NCBI RefSeq assembly: GCF_047302405.1
Contig: NZ_CP154853.1
Location: 3,720,001 to 3,784,000 of the forward strand
DNA length: 64,000 bases
Origin: Alkalihalobacillus sp047302405
GTDB lineage: Bacteria > Bacillota > Bacilli > Bacillales > Bacillaceae_D
Direction of reading: 5' to 3'
Shown here: piece by piece, positions 16,985 through 27,267 of the stretch
Numbering within the stretch: position 1 is the first letter of the stretch
Layout of the letters: each line of letters opens with the position of its first letter
Notes under the pieces: model-generated
The model's input: only the letters and a program-made list of their open reading frames with translations
The model's database searches: none
Told to the model about the DNA's origin: nothing
Position numbers and translations under genes: made by a program

Positions 16985-19900
16985 TTATTTCATAAGCTTC
17001 ATTTCAATTGTTTTGATTTCATAAGGAGAAAAAGAAAGGACTAAAGGTTCCACAGCAAACGCTGAATAAAACTCATCTTCTAATAGATTGACTTCTCTCC
17101 ACTTATCTATTTCAAATGAACTTTCTAGTGCTACCTCGATTTGAGAGCCTTCCATTTCATGTAATCGGATAATAACAGAATCACGTTCTTCTGATTTCTT
17201 GACGGTATCAATCACCACTTGGTCGTTTGAAACAGATAAAAACAACGGTTCATATTCCTTTTTTACTTTGCCTGAATAGGCCATTAATTTAGTATTTAAA
17301 TAGACCGCTTCTTTTTCAACTTGATGCTTACTCGCTACGCCTGCAAAAGGATAAATCGAATAAACAAAATGATGCACCCCTAGATCTGCTAATGGATCCG
17401 GATGGAGTGCTCCTTTTAATAAAGACAGAGCTAACGTATGATCTTTAATTGAATAACCATACTTACTATCATTCATTAAACTAATTCCGTAATTCGTTTC
17501 AGCTAATGCGGCCCACTTATGACCGACAGATTCAAATCTGGCCATATCCCAAGACGTATTCCAATGTGTAGGGCGCTTTACATTCCCAAATTGGATATCA
17601 TAAATCGCTTCTGTAGAACGGATATTAACCGGGAATTCTACTTTTAATAGCTGTTGACGAGCCTTCCAATTGACTTTTGTTTCAAAGTCAATTCTTTTTG
17701 TATGAAGATAACAATGTATATATTGCTCGACCTCCACATGCTCACTCTTCCAATTAAATTGAATGGTTGTTCTTAATTGTCCATTATCTACTATTTTACA
17801 CCCCATAAGCGTATGAATAGTAGTAGATTTTTCTTGGTAAAATAAATCAATGTCCCATGCATCGTGAGCAAGTGGCTTATCTTCATACAATTTAAACACA
17901 TTCGCTTGCTGCCCAGCTTTAATCATTTCACGTTTTTCTGCTTTATCATAAATACTTGTTAATTGTCCATCTTGATTCCACTTTATCGCATAATGGGGCG
18001 TAATCCAACTTCCCATTTCTAAATGAACCTCACTTAATGCCTTAGCTTGCTCCTTTATATCTTTTACCCCTTCAAAAGATTGGTAAGCGAAAGGTCGGCT
18101 TTTCTCAACAAGCACAAGGTCTTCTCCACTAGCTAATTTCTGAGATTTTACTACTTCTCCATTCAAGCGATAAAAGTCAGCTTGTTTTTTATCATTAGGT
18201 GGAACAACGACAAGAGTTGGCGTTTCATATTGATTTGGATGGAAATAGGTCCAATCTGTATCTGATGACTCAACACTTTCCTCTTGGTGCTTGAATAATA
18301 TTTTATCTTTAATTTTATCGGCTTGTTCATAATCTTGATGGGCATCCTCATAAACTTCTGTAATCGATGAGCCCGGAATAATGTCATGGAATTGATTTAA
18401 TAAAATGAGCTTCCATCCCTTTTCTATTAAACTAGATGGGTACTGAGTCCATTCATTTAGAATGCCATTCCATACGGCACTTAGTTCTGCTTCTCGATAT
18501 CCCCACTCCAAACGTCGGTTCATTTGTTTCATTTTAGCTTGGCTTGTATAAGTTCCGCGGTGATATTCTAAATACAATTCCCCGTCCCATGTATGTACAT
18601 AGTCATCTGTTGCCGATACATTCTCATGTAACAAATTAAAGTAAGCATCTGCATTTGTCGACTGAACATTGGCCATGTTTGGCATGAGATCAAATTGTCT
18701 TTTCATCTCTAGCATCTCTCTATTGACGCCACCACCGCCATCACCATAACCGTAAGCTAGCAGCAAATCTTGATTAAGGTCTTTATCACGATACTTTTCC
18801 CAAATCCCATTTACGGTTTCTGCTGTGATTAAGCCATTATAAGTATAAAACCAAGAATCTTCCGGCCTCCCTGGCTCTGGAGTTGTAATAAAATGAGTAA
18901 GAATTTCGGTGCCATCAATCCCTCTCCATTGAAAGGTATCATGGGGCATCCTATTATACTGGTTCCAACTTATTTTCGTTGTCATAAACGTATCGATTCC
19001 TGACTTACGTAAAATTTGGGGAAGCGACCAACTATATCCAAACACATCTGGAAGCCAAAGGGTCCGATTGGTTTTACCAAATTCCTTCTGAAAAAACTTC
19101 TTACCATATAACAATTGTCTTACAAAGGATTCACCAGAAGGAATATTACAATCTGCCTCTACCCACATCGCTCCTTCGACTTCCCATTGCCCTTCAGCCA
19201 CTTTCTTTTTAATCGCTGCAAATAATTCAGGGTCATCGTCTTTGACCCATTCATATATTTGCGGTTGGCTTTGTAAATAAACATAGTCTGGATAAAGCTC
19301 CATTAATCTTAAAACGGTCGAAAACGTCCGTTTCGCTTTTTCCTTCGTATGCTTTGTTCTCCATAACCAAGCTAAATCAATATGAGAATGACCGATCGTA
19401 TGCACAGTCACATCGGAATGCTTCGGAATTTCATTCAATCCATTATGAAGAACTTCTAATGCGTCATAGGCTGTTTGATAAAAAGCATTATTCCCTGGCA
19501 TCGACCAATCTAATTTATTAAAAGCTCGATTGAGGATAGAAAGAAGTTTGGAACGTGTTGAATCGTGAGGATTCTGAATCTTGATCGATTCTAATAGAGC
19601 TTTAGATTTAAAATAGAGCTCATCCATTTTTTCATCTAACCACCCATACCACGCTTCTTTTATCAGATAATGCTGTTCACTCGGCTGACCTCCACCTTCT
19701 AAACCAGACCATAGCTGAATGTCAATCTCTATATTCTCACTCTCTATCTGCGGTAAAATAACCTCTCGATGATTAGAATCTACCCCTTGAAAAGGCTTTT
19801 TGTTCACATACAGGAGTGACTCAAACCCAGAGTTATTCCCTCCTCCTGTACGTCCTAAATCTAAAAATAAAACACTCTTTTTCCCGAGCCACTTTTCTGG

Positions 19901-20116
19901 AATACATAATGTCGTATGAAGCCATAAATAACGGTCTCTTCCAGACCAATTACTATTTACACTCATCTTTTGATCAGAATAACCTTCAGGAAGAAGGTTC
20001 TCCTCGCCTCTCATTGGCTCAAAAGTCGAAAACGAGTTTACCATTTTTATATCACGATAACGTAACCGGTCAAGTTCGTTTATTCTATTTTCTAGTTTTT
20101 CTATTCGATAAAACAT
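16985..20116 (-). CDS. GH38 alpha-mannosidase (2C1-like, cytosolic type)
   Basis: 1043 residues, the length of 2C1-like GH38 enzymes. An N-terminal beta domain (1-230) precedes the catalytic domain with metal ligands H243, H245 and D247 (IGHSHIDLAWLWR) and nucleophile D357 (LWLPDVFGYSWSLP). There is no signal peptide, so it acts inside the cell. GH38 enzymes remove alpha-linked mannose with retention of configuration, using a divalent metal. It starts nine bp after the GH125 gene. With the other GH38 and the GH125 enzyme it should strip imported high-mannose glycan. Which of the alpha-1,2, -1,3 and -1,6 bonds it prefers cannot be read from the sequence. Confidence 0.93.
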   Translation of the reverse strand: MFYRIEKLENRINELDRLRYRDIKMVNSFSTFEPMRGEENLLPEGYSDQKMSVNSNWSGRDRYLWLHTTLCIPEKWLGKKSVLFLDLGRTGGGNNSGFESLLYVNKKPFQGVDSNHREVILPQIESENIEIDIQLWSGLEGGGQPSEQHYLIKEAWYGWLDEKMDELYFKSKALLESIKIQNPHDSTRSKLLSILNRAFNKLDWSMPGNNAFYQTAYDALEVLHNGLNEIPKHSDVTVHTIGHSHIDLAWLWRTKHTKEKAKRTFSTVLRLMELYPDYVYLQSQPQIYEWVKDDDPELFAAIKKKVAEGQWEVEGAMWVEADCNIPSGESFVRQLLYGKKFFQKEFGKTNRTLWLPDVFGYSWSLPQILRKSGIDTFMTTKISWNQYNRMPHDTFQWRGIDGTEILTHFITTPEPGRPEDSWFYTYNGLITAETVNGIWEKYRDKDLNQDLLLAYGYGDGGGGVNREMLEMKRQFDLMPNMANVQSTNADAYFNLLHENVSATDDYVHTWDGELYLEYHRGTYTSQAKMKQMNRRLEWGYREAELSAVWNGILNEWTQYPSSLIEKGWKLILLNQFHDIIPGSSITEVYEDAHQDYEQADKIKDKILFKHQEESVESSDTDWTYFHPNQYETPTLVVVPPNDKKQADFYRLNGEVVKSQKLASGEDLVLVEKSRPFAYQSFEGVKDIKEQAKALSEVHLEMGSWITPHYAIKWNQDGQLTSIYDKAEKREMIKAGQQANVFKLYEDKPLAHDAWDIDLFYQEKSTTIHTLMGCKIVDNGQLRTTIQFNWKSEHVEVEQYIHCYLHTKRIDFETKVNWKARQQLLKVEFPVNIRSTEAIYDIQFGNVKRPTHWNTSWDMARFESVGHKWAALAETNYGISLMNDSKYGYSIKDHTLALSLLKGALHPDPLADLGVHHFVYSIYPFAGVASKHQVEKEAVYLNTKLMAYSGKVKKEYEPLFLSVSNDQVVIDTVKKSEERDSVIIRLHEMEGSQIEVALESSFEIDKWREVNLLEDEFYSAFAVEPLVLSFSPYEIKTIEMKLMK

Positions 20117-20125
20117 CAGGGCCCC

Positions 20126-21457
20126 CTAACTGTAGAACTCTACATTTGTTTCTTTCTTAAGTGGACTACCAGGTACATAAATGCCGATTTCACTTAAAAT
20201 AAATTCACTAAACATGGAATTTGCCCAAGCAAACCATGAACGAGTAAACTCATGAGGGCGATCCGCGTCAAAGCCTTCATGCATATAATAAGTGGCACCA
20301 TGGGTTTTCTTAAATAACTCCAAAATTCTTTTCTTTTCTGTTTGAGAGGTAGAGGTCATTCCTTGTATAGCTAAGGCAATTGGCCAAATATAATGATCAG
20401 GTGTATGTGGACTCCCAATCCCTTCTGCCTCAGTTCCTTCATAATAATAAGGATTATGACGACTCAAAATAAAGTTCCTCGTATTTTGATAGGTTAAATC
20501 AGTCCTATCTGTATAACCCAAGTAAGGGATCGATAAAAGGCTCGGCACATTAGCATCATCCATTAGGTTGAAATTCTGCTCACCGTCTGTTTCGTAGGCA
20601 TACATCTCTCCAAAGATAGGATGATTCACCTTAGCATAACTTTCAATCCCTGTTTGAATCTCTTTCGATAATTGCTTCATTTTATTAGCCAAGTCCATTT
20701 CCTTCATTTCCAAAAGCATTTCGTGAGCGTAATTAAGTGCGACTACAGCAAACATATTCGCTGGGACAAGATACCCATATAAGCATGCATCATCACTAGG
20801 ACGGAACCCTGACCATGTCATGCCTGTTTTGACCGAGTAGCCTCCCTTTCCCTCACGTAAAAGCGTATCTGAAACACGGCAGTTCTCTCGTTCAAATGAG
20901 TATGGGGATTTATCCTCGTGTTCTTGTTCTACTTTCCATACGTTATAAATCATTTGCAATACTTCCGTTAATTTTTCATTTAAGATTGATTGATCACCAG
21001 TCGCCCTCCAATACAAATAAGTCAGTTGGATTGGATAACATAATGAATCAATTTCATATTTTCTTTCCCAAATCCACGGATTCATAGTAGTCTGATCATC
21101 CTGATGCCCTTTGCCATTCTCTTCTTGATTAAATGCATTCGCATAAGGATCGAGTAAAATGTACTTCCATTGTCGTTCGATTACTTGCTTTAACATTTTG
21201 GCTACGTTTGGATCTTCTTTCGCTAAAATTAAATAAGGTCTTACTTGTGCCGACGAATCTCGTAACCACATGGCAGGTATATCACCAGTAATGACAAACG
21301 TTCCTTCTTCATCTTGTTTAATCGTAGTTTGATACGTATTTAAAAAACACTGTTTAAATAGTTTTTGTATCTCTCTATCCTCGGGAAAAGCTTCATTCAC
21401 CCTAGCAATGATTTTTTGAAAAGAAAGAGGAATATTATTCGGGTTCACATTCATCAT
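20126..21457 (-). CDS. GH125 exo-alpha-1,6-mannosidase
   Basis: 443 residues, normal for GH125. The family signature GDIPAMWLRDSSAQVRPY (about 58-75) and the active-site block FRPSDDACLYGYLVPAN are intact, as is the late motif EGIGSPHTPDHYIWP. Characterised GH125 enzymes, such as those of Streptococcus pneumoniae and Clostridium perfringens, are inverting, alpha-1,6-specific and intracellular. No signal peptide is present here either. Its position between two GH38 genes matches the pneumococcal N-glycan locus, where GH38 and GH125 work together on the mannose core. Confidence 0.93.
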   Translation of the reverse strand: MMNVNPNNIPLSFQKIIARVNEAFPEDREIQKLFKQCFLNTYQTTIKQDEEGTFVITGDIPAMWLRDSSAQVRPYLILAKEDPNVAKMLKQVIERQWKYILLDPYANAFNQEENGKGHQDDQTTMNPWIWERKYEIDSLCYPIQLTYLYWRATGDQSILNEKLTEVLQMIYNVWKVEQEHEDKSPYSFERENCRVSDTLLREGKGGYSVKTGMTWSGFRPSDDACLYGYLVPANMFAVVALNYAHEMLLEMKEMDLANKMKQLSKEIQTGIESYAKVNHPIFGEMYAYETDGEQNFNLMDDANVPSLLSIPYLGYTDRTDLTYQNTRNFILSRHNPYYYEGTEAEGIGSPHTPDHYIWPIALAIQGMTSTSQTEKKRILELFKKTHGATYYMHEGFDADRPHEFTRSWFAWANSMFSEFILSEIGIYVPGSPLKKETNVEFYS

Positions 21458-21481
21458 CCATTCTCCTTCACTTTTTTTAGT

Positions 21482-24184
21482 CTAGTATTCAATAAATAAA
21501 GTGATAATCTCTTTGGCTTTTATGATTAAATCTACTGAATTTTGAGCTATTCGCTCCTTTTTTTCTTCTAAAATAGTAGAACGATAGATTCCTTGTGCTT
21601 CACTCATTTTTAGGTTTAATACCTGATCCGTATCTAGCACATTGACCCATCGAAGCACGGTGCCTTTTAAATCTTCTGAAGGCTTATTTGTTGTTAATAC
21701 TAAACCTTCGCCAGTCCATTCAAATAGGCTTTTCTCCGGTGGTTGTCCCCCTTCATTTTGCTCAATTTGAAGCACTGTTGGTAACAATGGATATTGATAA
21801 GCTGTCTTGTATGCGTTAGAAGATAGCACATCACCTTGATGAGGAATAATCATAAATTCTGCCTCATTCCTTCCCAGACACTGAGCTTCTGGTGTCTCAA
21901 ACACACCCCAATCACCTAGTTCACCAACAGACCTTAACAATGTGACGGCGATCGTACCATTTTCGATAATTTCATATTCATGTAATCCTTTTGTTGCAAT
22001 CGTTAACCCTTTCTTTTTATCATCTAAACTGACAAATCGTTGCATATGTTGATCAAAAGTGGGATTAGACCACATTTCTTCAGGTTGATTCGGTCGTTTC
22101 ACTATTTCAAATATACTATCTGCATAATGGTCGCGATTCCCTTCACCTACTGGAAACAAAGCCCGCAAGCGATGATCTTTTGCTGTATTATGAATCGTCA
22201 CTTTCACCTTCAAACCTGTTGCTCTCCGCTCCAAAGTCAATATAGTCTCAAGAGCAAGCTCCGTCTTTTCCTCTTTTCTTTGAGACTGTCGTTCCGGGTG
22301 CCAAACTAAATTTGCTCGCTCAGTCTCTAGTTGCTTATCCGCTTCAATTGGAACAGATAGGGTTGAATGAATAACGATCGATGCTCGGTTTATATTATCT
22401 TCTAGAACTTGAATCGAAGTCGCTTTGCCTTTTGTTCGTTCCTTCTTGCCATCACCAGATGCTTTAAACATATACTCATTCCCAATATCACCTATGTCCT
22501 CATAAACACCTAACTGACGATACTGATAGTTCGTTTGTTTATCATCAATTGAGTACGTGCCATCCTCATGAATCATCACACTAAGTCGCTCATTTTCTAA
22601 CTTATTTGCTTGAGCATTCCAAATTCCCTTACCTTCTCCATCAACCTTTACTTGCTTATTATTCGGTACTAAGTAACAAACTTCATAACCCATTTGAATA
22701 GGAGACTCTAATAAAAAGCTCACTTCAATCTCTCGAGCATAATAAGGCTTTCTAAACTTATCCATTGGCAGCTCATAGCCAAAATTCACGCCAAGATCCT
22801 TTACTGACACTGGTAAGGTGGTTTTATCTGCGAGTTCAATCTGAAAAAAAGGAAGCGAATCTGCTTTTAAGGTTTCTGGAATATCCTTGAAGTTCACTTC
22901 ATCGAAATAAATCTTTTTAATCGCCACCTTTTTTGTAATGACATGGCTTGTGCTATTACCACTCGTATGGAGAATAACAAGAGGTATAGCTGATTTATGT
23001 TCATGAACGGTCTGAATATTCGTCGCTATTTCGCGTGCTTGTTCTTCAACAAACTTCAATGCCCCTTTTTCCACTTTTTCAAAACGGGTCACCATTTCAC
23101 GATGAACTTCATCGACACTACAACCACAGATACTATCATGAGGGTGATTTTCCATTAATAATTTCCAATAATACTCGACAAAATCACGATGAAAAGCATG
23201 ATCTTTTGTTAAGAGACCCAGCGGCTCCACTACTTTTTCTAATAAAATTTGGCAACGATCATTCGCTTGTTTTAAATAAATTCTAGCCGAAGCTGTATTT
23301 ACCAAAGTAGACCAACCATCTGTTTTTTGATTCCTAAGTTCACCTTGAATCGTTTGTAATTCTTTTGGCAATTCAGTTTTCAAAGCTTCGATATACTCAT
23401 AAAAATTAGAGTGTTTAAACGTGACATCAGTAAATAACTCATTTGCTCTCTCTATCGCTTTCGTAATATCCTTCTGAAGAGGCTGATGGTCACATCCATT
23501 CATAAATAATAGTTGGGAAGTCGAAGCAAACTTACTCGCATCTCCTAACTTTTGGTTCCAGAACTGTTTTGCTTCCTTCGCATCGATGGGCACCTCATTT
23601 CCGTTCGAGTACCAATTAGCAAATAAAATCCCTAACACACTCGAGCCATCTGGAGCCTCCCAAATCATTTCAGAATAAGGAGAAGAATAATCATCACTAT
23701 GAAAAACTTGATTATTAAATCCTGTAGGCGTAACACCTCTTCCAAATGCCGTAACCTCAATATTAGCTTGTTTCATAAGTTGCGGTGCTTGACCATAAAT
23801 ACCAAAAGTATCTGGAAAATAACCAATCACTGCTTCTTGCCCTAAAACCCGCGTCTCTTTCATACCATAGAGTAGATTTCTTACATTCGCTTCAGAACTC
23901 GTCAAAAAGGCATCTTGTAAAATATACCAAGGACCAATAACTAACCTTCCTTCTTGTATATATTTTTTTACTTCTTCTTCTTTATGTGGACGGACTTTCA
24001 AATAATCATCTACCATAATCGTTTGGCCATCCAAATGAAAACTATAAAAACTAGCATCCTTCTTTAACGTATCTAATAAATCATCAAAGAGTTTGACTAA
24101 ATAATATCGATGTTCTTCTAATGACATATACCACTCACGATCCCAATGGGAATGGGAGATGATATGTGCTGTTTTTTTAACCAT
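21482..24184 (-). CDS. GH38 alpha-mannosidase (MngB-like)
   Basis: 900 residues. The catalytic domain begins at once, with H11-S-H13-W-D15 (metal site) and nucleophile D125 in GYFPDTFGIYGQAPQ; the MngB-like subgroup is 850-900 residues long. No signal peptide, so intracellular. Escherichia coli MngB cleaves 2-O-(6-phospho-mannosyl)-glycerate, but streptococcal members cleave alpha-1,3-mannosides of N-glycans; the setting here favours the second role. Starts behind GGAGGAATATCATT, 21 bp after the YesL-like gene and 24 bp before GH125, in one transcription unit with both. It is clearly different from the longer GH38 protein at 16985-20116. Confidence 0.92.
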   Translation of the reverse strand: MVKKTAHIISHSHWDREWYMSLEEHRYYLVKLFDDLLDTLKKDASFYSFHLDGQTIMVDDYLKVRPHKEEEVKKYIQEGRLVIGPWYILQDAFLTSSEANVRNLLYGMKETRVLGQEAVIGYFPDTFGIYGQAPQLMKQANIEVTAFGRGVTPTGFNNQVFHSDDYSSPYSEMIWEAPDGSSVLGILFANWYSNGNEVPIDAKEAKQFWNQKLGDASKFASTSQLLFMNGCDHQPLQKDITKAIERANELFTDVTFKHSNFYEYIEALKTELPKELQTIQGELRNQKTDGWSTLVNTASARIYLKQANDRCQILLEKVVEPLGLLTKDHAFHRDFVEYYWKLLMENHPHDSICGCSVDEVHREMVTRFEKVEKGALKFVEEQAREIATNIQTVHEHKSAIPLVILHTSGNSTSHVITKKVAIKKIYFDEVNFKDIPETLKADSLPFFQIELADKTTLPVSVKDLGVNFGYELPMDKFRKPYYAREIEVSFLLESPIQMGYEVCYLVPNNKQVKVDGEGKGIWNAQANKLENERLSVMIHEDGTYSIDDKQTNYQYRQLGVYEDIGDIGNEYMFKASGDGKKERTKGKATSIQVLEDNINRASIVIHSTLSVPIEADKQLETERANLVWHPERQSQRKEEKTELALETILTLERRATGLKVKVTIHNTAKDHRLRALFPVGEGNRDHYADSIFEIVKRPNQPEEMWSNPTFDQHMQRFVSLDDKKKGLTIATKGLHEYEIIENGTIAVTLLRSVGELGDWGVFETPEAQCLGRNEAEFMIIPHQGDVLSSNAYKTAYQYPLLPTVLQIEQNEGGQPPEKSLFEWTGEGLVLTTNKPSEDLKGTVLRWVNVLDTDQVLNLKMSEAQGIYRSTILEEKKERIAQNSVDLIIKAKEIITLFIEY

Positions 24185-24205
24185 AATGATATTCCTCCGT
24201 TCAAA

Positions 24206-24820
24206 TTATTCCATTTTAAGTTCCATCTTTTGAAAATGATTTAATGAAATCTTCATTACCCAGTATGCTGGCATGACCCCTACAACAAATGGAATTAATC
24301 CTGGAAGTTGATAAATTAAATAACCGATCGTTATTAAGCCAATCGCAATGAGTACGTTTTGTTTTAGACTAATTAACGTAATAATAAAAGGCTGAATCAA
24401 ATAACTTTTAAACGTATGCTTAAAATGGACATAGTAGGAAAAGAAATAAAGAAAAGAGAAAAGATAGACGATTAGTAAAAGTAAAATCACCATCGTACTA
24501 AATAAGGCAACAAACCCTCTAATTTGAGTCACTAAGTAAAGGTCAAATAATAAAAATCCACCGATAAAAGAGTAAATCCAACCTAAACCATTTCCCTTCC
24601 AGAAGTTCTTCCGGTAATAAGAATGAAAATTGCGCCAAAGAGGCTCATCTAAACCATCATTGAGCCATCTTCTCGTTATCGAAAACATCGCTATCGTTGC
24701 TGGAAATACCCCCAAAATAATGCCACCTAAAAAAATATGTACTATCCAGATGAGATTTAGCTGCATAATTTTCCAAATCCAAGAGCTCGCTTCAGTAAAA
24801 AATCCACCTAGTCGATTCAC
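24206..24820 (-). CDS. YesL-family membrane protein (DUF624)
   Basis: 204 residues, GTG start overlapping the ROK stop codon (GTGA). Five or six membrane helices are seen, with the family marks GVFPATIAMFSITRRWLNDG and NGLGWIYSFIGGFLLFDLYLV. DUF624 genes recur in Bacillus and Streptococcus sugar loci next to YesM/YesN systems and hydrolases; their function is not established, though a role in transport assembly or sensing is often supposed. A DUF624 gene in a glycan locus with GH38, GH125 and ROK genes is also the streptococcal arrangement as I recall it. Confidence 0.85.
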   Translation of the reverse strand: MNRLGGFFTEASSWIWKIMQLNLIWIVHIFLGGIILGVFPATIAMFSITRRWLNDGLDEPLWRNFHSYYRKNFWKGNGLGWIYSFIGGFLLFDLYLVTQIRGFVALFSTMVILLLLIVYLFSFLYFFSYYVHFKHTFKSYLIQPFIITLISLKQNVLIAIGLITIGYLIYQLPGLIPFVVGVMPAYWVMKISLNHFQKMELKME

Positions 24821-25719
24821 TTTATTCCCCCCTCTACTTCCTCAAACCATACATAAGCAGCACCAAATAACTGAGCCTGATCTAAATAGTGACATAGGGA
24901 TACAGAAGCCCGTACCTCTGCATAAGGTTTTTCTACATATAATTCATTTAAATAAACGTTCAAACGGCTTAAAAATGTAGGTTGTCTCGTAATCCCTCCA
25001 CCGATTAATACTTTCTCTGGATCTAACATGTATTGAATATTAAAGATTCCAATAGCTAGTGTTTGAAAAAATACGTCTAACGACTTCTTAGCCTCTTCAT
25101 TATTCTCAGCTTGTTGAAATACTAAAGGACCTGTCCATTTCTCTGTAGTTTCTACTTGCTGTAATCTGCTAACAATGGCAGATGAAGAACCTAATTCACT
25201 CCACGTCTGACGATGCCCTGTCTTTTCATTACGTGATAAAATCATGTATCCAAATTCTCCACCATGTAAATGAGCACCTCGATAAAGCTTTTTATCCATA
25301 ATAAAAGCCCCACCAACACCAGTCCCACATACGATACAAGCATATGTGTTTACCCCTTCAGCAGCCCCGTTCCACATTTCCGCAAGAGCTGCACAATTAG
25401 CATCATTTTCGATTGTGACAGGTAACCTCAGCTTGGTTTCAAAATAAACCTTCATATTTTGTTCATGAATAAAAGGAACAGAGCTATATCCATAGACCTC
25501 CCCTTCTTTTGTAACACTGCCAGGACTACTTATTGCTACTCCCATTATCGGATATGCTTTTTTATGCTGTTCATAATAATCAATGAGCAATTGAGCAAAC
25601 TTCAGAAAAGTTCTTGGTGTTTTGATTTCCACTTTCTCTCTTAGTTGACCATCAACTGAAATAAGCGCTAATTTTGTAAAAGTACCACCGATATCAGTTG
25701 TTAATAAATACTTCATCAT
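24817..25719 (-). CDS. ROK-family sugar kinase without the zinc site
   Basis: 300 residues. The ATP motif TDIGGTFTKLALI starts the protein, GTGVGGAFI and the catalytic ENDANCAALAE are intact, and HGGEFGYM is in the normal place. The usual zinc motif CxCGxxGC is missing (the segment reads GHRQTWSELGSSSA), as in BglK-like ROK proteins. It is placed between GH1 and YesL with a two-base gap after GH1. Since the GmuE-type kinase can take mannose, this one may phosphorylate GlcNAc or a disaccharide released by the GH1 enzyme. Substrate is inference; the kinase family is firm. No helix-turn-helix, so not a repressor. Confidence 0.88.
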   Translation of the reverse strand: MMKYLLTTDIGGTFTKLALISVDGQLREKVEIKTPRTFLKFAQLLIDYYEQHKKAYPIMGVAISSPGSVTKEGEVYGYSSVPFIHEQNMKVYFETKLRLPVTIENDANCAALAEMWNGAAEGVNTYACIVCGTGVGGAFIMDKKLYRGAHLHGGEFGYMILSRNEKTGHRQTWSELGSSSAIVSRLQQVETTEKWTGPLVFQQAENNEEAKKSLDVFFQTLAIGIFNIQYMLDPEKVLIGGGITRQPTFLSRLNVYLNELYVEKPYAEVRASVSLCHYLDQAQLFGAAYVWFEEVEGGIK

Positions 25720-25720
25720 A

Positions 25721-27103
25721 TCACCATGTTTCCGGTAGTTGATTGGATTGTGCTAAAGCTTTAAACCAATAGGCACTTTTCTTTTTATGACGTTTCTTTG
25801 TTTCTAAATCTAACCTCACTAAACCATATCTATTTTTATATTCATTGAGCCAAGACCAATTATCAATGAAGGTCCATACATGATATCCGTAACAATTTGC
25901 TCCTTCTTCTATCGCTTGTTGAAGCCAATTAAGATGATTGGTCATAAATTCAATTCGATAATCATCTTGTACGACACTTTCTTCACTCATAAAAGCTTCT
26001 TCACCCTCCACCCCTATCCCATTTTCTGCAACAAACCAAGGAATGTTGAAATAATAATCTCTTATGTTTATCGCAATATCATATAAACCTTTTTCATAAA
26101 TCTCCCAACCACGATGTGGATTCATTTTTGCTTCTTCCCAGTGGTATGGTTGAAAGTATTTGTTAAATAAATTTACAGATGTTGAATGAACATCTCCTGA
26201 TTGCACTCTTCTAGGCTGATAATAATTTACACCAAGAAAATCCACTCGCTGTCCTTTTATTAACTCTAACTGCTCCTCTGTATAAACAATGTTAATTCCC
26301 TCATTTTCCATCAAGAGTAAAAGTTCAGGAGGGTATGTACCATGTACACTCGGATCTAAAAAGCTACGATTAAAAATAATATCGGCCCAAAAGGCTGCCT
26401 CTTGATCCTCTTTAGACTGACTACGAGGGTAACTAGGTGTTAAATTCAAAATAATGCCTATTTCGCCTTGAAAGTTTCCTTCTTTAAAAGTCTTAACAGC
26501 TCCAGCATGAGCAAGTTGTGTATGAAAACCCGTTTGAAATGCACGGGTAAAATCAAATATGGCTGGTAAATGCATATTATTTAAGTAACCCATTTCAATG
26601 GGTACTATCGGCTCGTTAAAAGTTACCCACTTTTTTACTAAGTCGCCAAAATTCTCAAATGCGACAGTCGCATACTCTATAAACTCTTCCACAACTTCTT
26701 GGTTCTCCCAGCCACCTTTTATATGAAGTCGATAAGGCATATCAAAGTGATACAAATTAATAATGGGCTCTATCCCATTTTCTATTAGCCTTTTTAAAAC
26801 TTCTCGATAGAAAATAATAGCCTCTTGATTTACCTTCCCTCGCTTTGGGATTAGTCTCGACCATGAAATCGATGTTCTAAATGAATTAAAACCAATTTCC
26901 TTCATCAATAAAATATCTTCTTTATATTGATGATAAAAACTGGACGTCTCTTTTGGCCCTAGTTGTTGATAAAACTTTTTTGGTTCTTCTTGAAACCAGT
27001 AATCCCAAACGTTATTGCCTTTTCCTCCTTCATTTCCTGCTCCTTCAAACTGAGGTGCAGATGACGCAGCCCCCCACAGAAATCCACTTGGAAGTTTCTT
27101 CAT
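25721..27103 (-). CDS. GH1 glycosidase
   Basis: 460 residues, full GH1 length. The N-terminal signature FLWGAASSAPQFEGA, acid/base TFNEP and nucleophile VAENG are all present, so the enzyme should be active with retention. No signal peptide, so intracellular. GH1 covers beta-glucosidases, 6-phospho-beta-glycosidases and beta-mannosidases. Because no GH2, GH5, GH130 or other beta-mannoside enzyme is visible in the locus, this protein is the best candidate to cut the core Man-beta-1,4-GlcNAc disaccharide (or its phosphorylated form). First gene of a unit GH1-ROK-YesL-GH38-GH125-GH38, with a cre-like box 22 bp upstream. Confidence 0.88.
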   Translation of the reverse strand: MKKLPSGFLWGAASSAPQFEGAGNEGGKGNNVWDYWFQEEPKKFYQQLGPKETSSFYHQYKEDILLMKEIGFNSFRTSISWSRLIPKRGKVNQEAIIFYREVLKRLIENGIEPIINLYHFDMPYRLHIKGGWENQEVVEEFIEYATVAFENFGDLVKKWVTFNEPIVPIEMGYLNNMHLPAIFDFTRAFQTGFHTQLAHAGAVKTFKEGNFQGEIGIILNLTPSYPRSQSKEDQEAAFWADIIFNRSFLDPSVHGTYPPELLLLMENEGINIVYTEEQLELIKGQRVDFLGVNYYQPRRVQSGDVHSTSVNLFNKYFQPYHWEEAKMNPHRGWEIYEKGLYDIAINIRDYYFNIPWFVAENGIGVEGEEAFMSEESVVQDDYRIEFMTNHLNWLQQAIEEGANCYGYHVWTFIDNWSWLNEYKNRYGLVRLDLETKKRHKKKSAYWFKALAQSNQLPETW

Positions 27104-27125
27104 TCACTTCGCCCCTCCCATAATT

Positions 27126-27139
27126 AGAAATCGCTTACA
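27126..27139 (-). promoter_or_regulatory. cre-like box before the GH1 operon
   Basis: Minus strand TGTAAGCGATTTCT, matching the CcpA consensus TGNAANCGNNNNCA except for the last base, 22 bp upstream of the GH1 start. A site so close to the start would block transcription when glucose is present. A LacI-family local repressor could use it as well. Confidence 0.6.
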
Positions 27140-27162
27140 TTACTCTTATCAACTATCATATA

Positions 27163-27201
27163 AAGAAAAAAAAGACTTGGAATACGTTTCATCCAAGTCC
27201 T
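27163..27201 (-). terminator. Terminator of the GH85 gene
   Basis: On the minus strand GACTTGGA (27199-27192) pairs with TCCAAGTC (27181-27174), followed by a run of seven T. It makes the secreted GH85 gene a separate unit from the GH1 operon. Confidence 0.9.
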
Positions 27202-27267
27202 TTAATAAACACATGAAAACTTTAAAATTGACATTAAAAAATTCACTACACCCATTTATAAACGTCT

